A stretch of DNA of 10,665 bases, from positions 1 to 10,665 of the forward strand of contig JAICVP010000052.1 of NCBI GenBank assembly GCA_025935275.1, read 5' to 3'. This document shows positions 6,225 to 10,665 of this stretch, piece by piece. Below the pieces are notes generated by a model. It saw only the letters and a list, made by a program, of their open reading frames with translations, had not been told where the DNA came from and searched no databases. Every line of letters starts with the position of its first letter. Position 1 is the stretch's first letter. This stretch comes from Thermoleophilia bacterium. Its GTDB lineage: Bacteria; Actinomycetota; Thermoleophilia; Gaiellales; Gaiellaceae. Both the position numbers and the translations under genes were made by a program.

Positions 6225-7094
6225 TCAGGCGAAAAGCCCGAGGAGGATCAGGCCGGTGATCACCAGCCCGATGCCGGCCCACTGCGCCCAGCGCGGGCGC
6301 TCGTGCAGGAGCATGACCCCGAAGACGATCGGGACGACCGAGTACGGCGCCGCGGCGGTGGCGACGACGGTGGTGTCCGCGTGCCTGACGCCGAAGTTGA
6401 AGGCGACGTAGCCGAGGGTGTCCACGACCGCGATCAGCGAGATCGTGGCGAGCAGGCGCGGAGAGCGGTCGGGAAAACGCCACTCTCCGCCGCGAAGCGA
6501 GACGGCGACGAGGAAGAGCGTCGAGCATGCGCGTGCGAGGAAGATGGGGACCAGCCAGCCGTAGGTCGCGCTGAAGTGCGCGATCCCGTAGACAAACACG
6601 CCGATCGCAACCGCGGTGACCAGGGCGAGCAGAATTCCGAAGAGCGCGATCCGCTCGTGCGACCGGAACTGGGCGAGGTCGGAGGAAGCCAGCAGCACGC
6701 CGAGCATCACGACCACGATCGCAAGCGTCTCCCCCGCTCCGAGCCGCTCGCCTCCGATGAGGACAGCGCAGACGACGGTCGCCGCCGCATAGGCAGAGAC
6801 GATCGGGCTCACGATCGAGATCGGCCCGATGGCGAGCGCCCGGTAGAAACAGAGGTAGGACAGCGCGCCGAGAGCTCCGAGGAAGAGGAACCAGCCCAGG
6901 TCGCCGCCGCTCACATCCGAGAGCGTCTCTCCGGTCCCGAACACGAGGATCGCAAGGAGCACGACCGCGACGAGGTGGAACCCGAGCACGACGCGGAAGG
7001 AGCCGGCGCGGCGCGAGGCGACCGCCGCGAAGTAGTCGGCCAGGCCCCACGACAGAGCGGCCGTGAGGCCGAGGACGATCCCCACGGTGGACAC
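6225..7094 (-). CDS. EamA-family (DMT superfamily) membrane transporter
   Basis: About 289 residues with ten hydrophobic segments arranged as two five-helix EamA repeats. The first is GLTAALSWGLADYFAAVASR to about residue 140; the second starts at HERIALFGILLALVTAVAIG and ends with LLHERPRWAQWAGIGLVITG and a short tail. This is the standard size and layout of drug/metabolite exporters, which move amino acids, nucleosides or other metabolites across the inner membrane; the substrate is unassigned. The longest credible start is GTG 7094, with only GGGA-like bases upstream. A second GTG at 7085 gives VGIVLGL, an equally natural N-terminus. A TATAAG at 7099-7094 would place transcription start near it, so a leaderless mRNA is possible. 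It is the first gene of a minus-strand run with the CPA1 antiporter (9-bp gap). Confidence 0.87.
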   Translation of the reverse strand: MSTVGIVLGLTAALSWGLADYFAAVASRRAGSFRVVLGFHLVAVVLLAILVFGTGETLSDVSGGDLGWFLFLGALGALSYLCFYRALAIGPISIVSPIVSAYAAATVVCAVLIGGERLGAGETLAIVVVMLGVLLASSDLAQFRSHERIALFGILLALVTAVAIGVFVYGIAHFSATYGWLVPIFLARACSTLFLVAVSLRGGEWRFPDRSPRLLATISLIAVVDTLGYVAFNFGVRHADTTVVATAAAPYSVVPIVFGVMLLHERPRWAQWAGIGLVITGLILLGLFA

Positions 7095-7116
7095 TTATAT
7101 CCCAGCGCTCTAGCAT
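7088..7116 (+). promoter_or_regulatory. Candidate sigma-70-type promoter for the GMC gene
   Basis: TGGACA (7088-7093; 5 of 6 to TTGACA) and TAGCAT (7111-7116; 4 of 6 to TATAAT) are separated by exactly 17 bp. This would start transcription near 7123, about 20 nt before ATG 7145 and upstream of its GGGAGG. The -35 box overlaps the first codons of the divergent EamA gene. Recognised by eye only; short motifs like this arise by chance. Confidence 0.4.
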
Positions 7117-7144
7117 CGCGGGAGTCGCCTGCAAGGGAGGAGAG

Positions 7145-9232
7145 ATGGCCGTCACGAGCGTGCAGACGCTGTCGTCGGAGCAACGGACGGCGTTCTGGGG
7201 GCTGGCCGACGTCCTCATCCCGGCGACCGACTCCATGCCCGCGGCGAGCGAGGCCGGATCGGCGGAGAAGTGGCTCGACCGGGCGCTCGCGGCCCGCCCG
7301 GACCTCGTCGCGCCGCTCGCGGCCCTGCTGGACGAGGCCGCCGGCCGCGATCCCGAAGCGGAGGCGCGCCGGCTGCACTCGGAGGATCCCGACGGGTTCT
7401 CCGCGCTCGCCCAGATCGCGTCGGGCGGCTACTACATGAACCTCAAGATCCGGAAGCGGATCGGGTATCCGGGCCAGGGGAAGCGGCCGCCCTTCTCAGA
7501 CGAGGCCGAGTACGACCTGCGCGACGGGCTGCTCGACCCGGTCTTCGAGCGCGGCCCGGTGAACACCGCGCCGGCGCCCGCACCCGACCTGGTCGAGCCG
7601 GTCGCACCGCTCTCGTTCGCGCTCTCCGGGAACGGCGACATGGCCGACGTACTCGTCATCGGCGCCGGCGCGGGCGGGTCCGTGGCGGCGCGGCACCTCG
7701 CGGAGGCGGGGTTCTCGGTCGTCTGCCTCGAGCAGGGCGGCTGGGAGAACGCCGGTGACTTCCCCGGCGACAAGCTCGAATGGGAGCTCGTCGCCGACGC
7801 ACAGTGGAGCCCGAACCCCAACACCCGCCGGCATCCGGCCGACTATCCGCTCGAGTGCTCGGGGTCTCCGATCACGCCCGTGATGTACAACGCCGTCGGC
7901 GGGAGCACGATCCATTTCTGCGCCCAGTGGGTGCGTCTGCGCCCGCAGGACTACAAGCTCCGCACGCTGCACGGGATCGCAGACGACTGGCCCATCTCCT
8001 ACGAGGAGATGAAGCCGTATTACGAGCAGATCGACCAGGAGATGCAGATCTCCGGCATGGCCGGCGACCCGAACTACCCGCCCGGCCCGGCACCGCTTCT
8101 CCCCCCGCTCCCGATCGGCCCCATCGGCCGCAAGGCCGCGGAGGGCATGAACCAGCTCAACTGGCACTGGTGGCCGGCGGCCCACGCGATCCGCTCCGAG
8201 GCGGTGGGCAGCCTGGCGGCCTGCGAGCGCACCGGCGCTTGCATGTGGGGCTGCCCGAAAGGAGCGAAGAGCTCGACGGACACGACCATGTGGCCGATCG
8301 CCATCCAGCACGGCGCCAAGCTCGTCACCGGCGCGCGCGTCCGGGAGATCACCACGAACGGGAACGGGCTCGCGACCGGCGCGATCTACATCGATCGCGA
8401 AGGCAACGAGCAGCGGCAGGAGGCGAGCGTCGTCATCGTGGCCGGAAACGGCGTCGGCACGGCGCGCCTGCTCCTGCTCTCGGGCGGCGAGGACGGCCTC
8501 GCAAACTCCTCAGGCCTGGTCGGGAAGCGGCTCATGCTGCACCCGTACATGAGCGTCCTCGGGATCTACGAGGAGAACCTGGAGGGCTGGCTCGGCCCCT
8601 GGGGGACGCAGCTCCTCTCGCTCGAGTTCGCCGACCACGACGAGTCGCGCGGCTTCCCGCTCGGCGCCCAGTGGGACGTGATGCCGCTCGGAGGGCCGCT
8701 CTTCTCCCTCTTCCGCCACGACGAGCTGCCCTTCGACGAGCGCTGGGGCCCCGCAGTCCACGACCTGACGGAGTCGACGCTCGGCCACGCCTTCGACTGG
8801 GGCGTCGGCATCGAGGATCTCCCCCACGAGTCCAACACCGTCACCATCGACCCGGCACTGACGGACTCCGACGGGATCCCCGCGCCGAAGATCCGGTTCA
8901 CCATCGACGACGAGATGCGCGCCAACCTGGACTTCCAGCTGGCGCGTGCGCGGGAGGCGCACGAGGCGGCGGGCGCGGTGAAGACGATCGTGGCCGACTG
9001 GTCGCAGTGGGGCTGGCACCTGCTCGGCACCACGCGCATGGGCGACGACCCGGCGACCTCGGTCGTCGACCGCTGGTGCGCGTCCCACGACGTGCCGAAC
9101 CTCTACATCCTCGACGGCGCGGTCTTCCCCACGTCGGGCCCGATGGCCCCCACGTCGACGATCTGCGCCAACTCGCTGCGCTGCACCGAACGGCTCATCG
9201 CGCGCGCGGGCCTGCAGCGAATTCCAGCCTGA
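7145..9232 (+). CDS. GMC-family FAD oxidoreductase with fused N-terminal gluconate 2-dehydrogenase subunit 3-like domain
   Basis: A 695-residue protein, longer than a plain GMC enzyme (about 530-580). Residues about 8-135 match the gluconate-2-dehydrogenase subunit 3/FAD-GDH gamma domain: SSEQRTAFWGLADVLIPATD (11-30) and GGYYMNLKIRKRIGYPGQGK (94-113). The FAD Rossmann motif is VIGAGAGGSVAARHLAEAG (171-189), with E196. NAVGGSTIHFCAQWVRL (249-265) is the GMC flavin loop. C360, C366 and C370 form C-x5-C-x3-C, the spacing recalled for the 3Fe-4S cluster of bacterial FAD-glucose dehydrogenase. The C-terminus WHLLGTTRMG (624-633) supplies catalytic His625. The usual second residue, Asn of the NP motif, appears to be Ala668 in GPMAP. 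There is no Tat or Sec signal, so it is probably cytoplasmic. ATG 7145 follows GGGAGG by 4 nt. Expected reaction: alcohol or sugar dehydrogenation passing electrons out through Fe-S. The substrate is unknown, and no cytochrome subunit gene is visible. Confidence 0.88.
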   Translation: MAVTSVQTLSSEQRTAFWGLADVLIPATDSMPAASEAGSAEKWLDRALAARPDLVAPLAALLDEAAGRDPEAEARRLHSEDPDGFSALAQIASGGYYMNLKIRKRIGYPGQGKRPPFSDEAEYDLRDGLLDPVFERGPVNTAPAPAPDLVEPVAPLSFALSGNGDMADVLVIGAGAGGSVAARHLAEAGFSVVCLEQGGWENAGDFPGDKLEWELVADAQWSPNPNTRRHPADYPLECSGSPITPVMYNAVGGSTIHFCAQWVRLRPQDYKLRTLHGIADDWPISYEEMKPYYEQIDQEMQISGMAGDPNYPPGPAPLLPPLPIGPIGRKAAEGMNQLNWHWWPAAHAIRSEAVGSLAACERTGACMWGCPKGAKSSTDTTMWPIAIQHGAKLVTGARVREITTNGNGLATGAIYIDREGNEQRQEASVVIVAGNGVGTARLLLLSGGEDGLANSSGLVGKRLMLHPYMSVLGIYEENLEGWLGPWGTQLLSLEFADHDESRGFPLGAQWDVMPLGGPLFSLFRHDELPFDERWGPAVHDLTESTLGHAFDWGVGIEDLPHESNTVTIDPALTDSDGIPAPKIRFTIDDEMRANLDFQLARAREAHEAAGAVKTIVADWSQWGWHLLGTTRMGDDPATSVVDRWCASHDVPNLYILDGAVFPTSGPMAPTSTICANSLRCTERLIARAGLQRIPA

Positions 9233-9234
9233 GC

Positions 9235-10665
9235 TCAGTCGGCCAGGTCGAAGGTGATCTGCTTCGTCTCGGTCAGTGCGTCGATGATCCAGCCGGCGAG
9301 CTCGCGACCCGCCCCGGACTTCTTCGCACCGCCGAACGGCGCCAGCTGGTCCCAGTAGTTCGTCGTTTCGTTGATGTGCACCGTCCCGTGCCGTAGCTCT
9401 TCGGCGGCGCGCCAGGCGTCGTGGAGCGAGCGCGTGAAGACCGCGGCCGTGAGGCCGTAGTCGGTCTCGTTCGCGATTGCGAGCGCCTCGTCGAGGTCGC
9501 TGAAGCTCATGATCGGCGCCACCGGGCCGAAGGTCTCCTCCTTGGCAATCGCCATGTCGCTCGTCACGCCCTCGATGATGGTGGGCTCGTGGAAGCGGCC
9601 TTCGTGCCCGCCTCCGTGGACGACGCGAGCGCCCTTGGCGACTGCGTCCTCCACGTGCTCGATCGTCCGCTCGAGCACCTCGTCCGTGCAGAGCGGCCCC
9701 ATGTCCGTCTCCTCGTCGAGAGGGTCGCCCACCCGTAGCGCCTTCGTCCGCTCGACGAGCTTCGCGACGAACTCGTCCTTCACCGATTCGTGGACGAGGA
9801 TGCGCTCCGCCGCCGTGCAGCACTGGCCGGCGAGGTAGAAGCAGCCGACGATGGCGGCGTCGGCCGCCTTCTCGAGGTTGGCGTCGGCGAGCACGATCTG
9901 CGGCCCGTTCCCGCCGAGCTCGAGGACGCGGTTCTTGAGCGCGGCGTCGCGCGCGACCTGCTCACCGGTCTTCGACGAGCCGGTGAAGACGACGGAGGCC
10001 ACGTCGGGATGGGTAACGAGCGCCGAGCCGACGTCGCCGCGGCCGTGTACGACGTTGAGGGTCCCCGGCGGGAAGCCCGCATCGTGGATTACCTCCGCGA
10101 ACATGTTGGCGCAGAGCGGCGCCTGCTCGGACGGCTTCCAGACGGCGGTGCAGCCCACGGCCAGGCCGTAGACGATCGGGATCCCGGCTATGTCGACGGG
10201 GAAGTTCCACGGGGTGACGGCCGCGACGACCCCGACGGGCTCCTGGACGACGATGATGCGCTTCGCATTCGAGCGCTCCTGGGTCGACGGCAGGACCCTG
10301 CCCGCATGGCGAAGGACGTCCTCCGAAGCTCGGCGGAAGTGGTCGGCGGTGTACTCGACCATCTCCTCGCGAGATTCGCGGATGGTCTTGCCGACCTCCT
10401 TCGTGATCATCTCGGCGATCTCGTCGGCCCGCTCCATGCAGATTTCGAACGCCGCCCGGCAGAGCTCCACCCGCTCGAGCAGCGACACCTTGCGCCAGGC
10501 GGGGAACGCCTCGGCCGCTGCGCGCACAGCGGCCTCGACCTGGGTGGGAGAGGACGCGGTGACGGTTCCGAGGAGCTCGTCGGTCGCTGGGCTCCTGACC
10601 TCGATCTCCTCGCCGTCGCCGGGAAGCCACTCCCCGCCGATGTAGACGTCCTGTCGAATCGCTAC
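9235..10665 (-). CDS. Aldehyde dehydrogenase (NAD(P)+-dependent), N-terminus beyond the right edge
   Basis: 476 residues plus stop are visible. The frame stays open to the last base, with coding-like sequence (VYIGGEW, RSPATDELLGTV) before any usable start. The start is therefore just outside the window, and the GTG at 10527 is an internal Val. Numbering from the edge, the family sites are PWNFP (N154), WKPSE (K177, cofactor), FTGSSKTG, LELGGNGP (general base E249) and GQCCTAAER (nucleophile C283, preceded by C282), then KEETFGPVAPI and PFGGAKKSGAGRE. All catalytic residues are present. It oxidises an aldehyde to the acid with NAD(P)+; the closest subfamily by motif is the broad lactaldehyde/succinate-semialdehyde-like group, with no firm substrate. 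It converges on the GMC gene with only 2 bp between stops. Pathway coupling (alcohol, aldehyde, acid) is plausible but unproven, since the two genes are on opposite strands. Confidence 0.92.
   Translation of the reverse strand, partial: VAIRQDVYIGGEWLPGDGEEIEVRSPATDELLGTVTASSPTQVEAAVRAAAEAFPAWRKVSLLERVELCRAAFEICMERADEIAEMITKEVGKTIRESREEMVEYTADHFRRASEDVLRHAGRVLPSTQERSNAKRIIVVQEPVGVVAAVTPWNFPVDIAGIPIVYGLAVGCTAVWKPSEQAPLCANMFAEVIHDAGFPPGTLNVVHGRGDVGSALVTHPDVASVVFTGSSKTGEQVARDAALKNRVLELGGNGPQIVLADANLEKAADAAIVGCFYLAGQCCTAAERILVHESVKDEFVAKLVERTKALRVGDPLDEETDMGPLCTDEVLERTIEHVEDAVAKGARVVHGGGHEGRFHEPTIIEGVTSDMAIAKEETFGPVAPIMSFSDLDEALAIANETDYGLTAAVFTRSLHDAWRAAEELRHGTVHINETTNYWDQLAPFGGAKKSGAGRELAGWIIDALTETKQITFDLAD

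Noticed and set aside
7145..9232. Choline dehydrogenase (BetA) identity for the GMC gene, with the ALDH as BetB
   Set aside because: BetA lacks the N-terminal subunit-3 domain and the C-x5-C-x3-C motif and is about 560 residues; the convergent layout is also unlike bet operons.
7780..9396. 538-codon plus-strand frame within the GMC gene and past its stop
   Set aside because: Arg/Pro/Gly-rich shadow of the well-supported GMC frame; it also crosses the GMC/ALDH junction.
8510..9823. 437-codon minus-strand frame across the GMC 3' end and the ALDH
   Set aside because: The real ALDH reads in another frame with all catalytic motifs; this one is R-rich and motif-free.
10525..10527. GTG as the start of the aldehyde dehydrogenase
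   Set aside because: The frame continues upstream to the window edge with family-like sequence (VYIGGEW, SPATDELLGTV), so this Val is internal.

Overview
The window is high-GC bacterial DNA with strong G/C bias at third codon positions. Coding is almost continuous, the gaps between genes are tiny, and GTG/TTG starts occur. The gene families (IclR regulator, KhtTU-type antiporter, DUF1272 zinc ribbon, EamA transporter, GMC oxidoreductase with a fused subunit-3 domain) fit a soil-type actinobacterium, possibly of the Thermoleophilia kind. This placement is a weak inference, because there is no rRNA or marker gene. I see no mobile element, CRISPR array, tRNA or rRNA, and no gene-free stretch longer than 52 bp.

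Layout. (1) 1-3133 looks like a one-carbon/methyl-group catabolic locus. A DAO-fold FAD oxidoreductase resembling the sarcosine oxidase beta subunit runs off the left edge on the minus strand. It is divergent from an IclR-type regulator, which is translationally coupled by an ATGA overlap to a stand-alone GcvT/DmdA-like folate-dependent methyltransferase. A perfect inverted repeat lies in the 52-bp divergent gap. (2) 3130-7094 is an ion-transport block on the minus strand, in transcription order: EamA-family permease, CPA1 Na+(K+)/H+ antiporter, KhtU-like CPA2 antiporter, KhtT-like regulatory subunit. A 60-residue DUF1272 zinc-ribbon gene sits on the plus strand in the 202-bp space between the two antiporters. 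(3) 7145-10665 is an alcohol/aldehyde oxidation pair: a GMC flavoprotein with an N-terminal gluconate-2-dehydrogenase-subunit-3 domain and a likely Fe-S cysteine motif, convergent with an aldehyde dehydrogenase whose start lies beyond the right edge.

How the genes may work together (inference). The left locus would oxidise an N-methylated or otherwise methylated small substrate and pass the one-carbon unit to tetrahydrofolate under control of an effector-sensing IclR protein. The right pair would oxidise an alcohol to an aldehyde and then to an acid. The central block would handle K+/Na+/pH homeostasis. Methylated osmolytes could link the three parts, but no substrate can be assigned from sequence alone.

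The most interesting points are: the split SoxB-like/GcvT-like pair around a regulator, with a palindrome that is also a potential hairpin over a Shine-Dalgarno site; the fused, possibly 3Fe-4S-carrying GMC enzyme whose usual second active-site residue is Ala; the opposite-strand zinc-ribbon gene nested in the antiporter run; and three convergent junctions in which palindromes form both stop codons.
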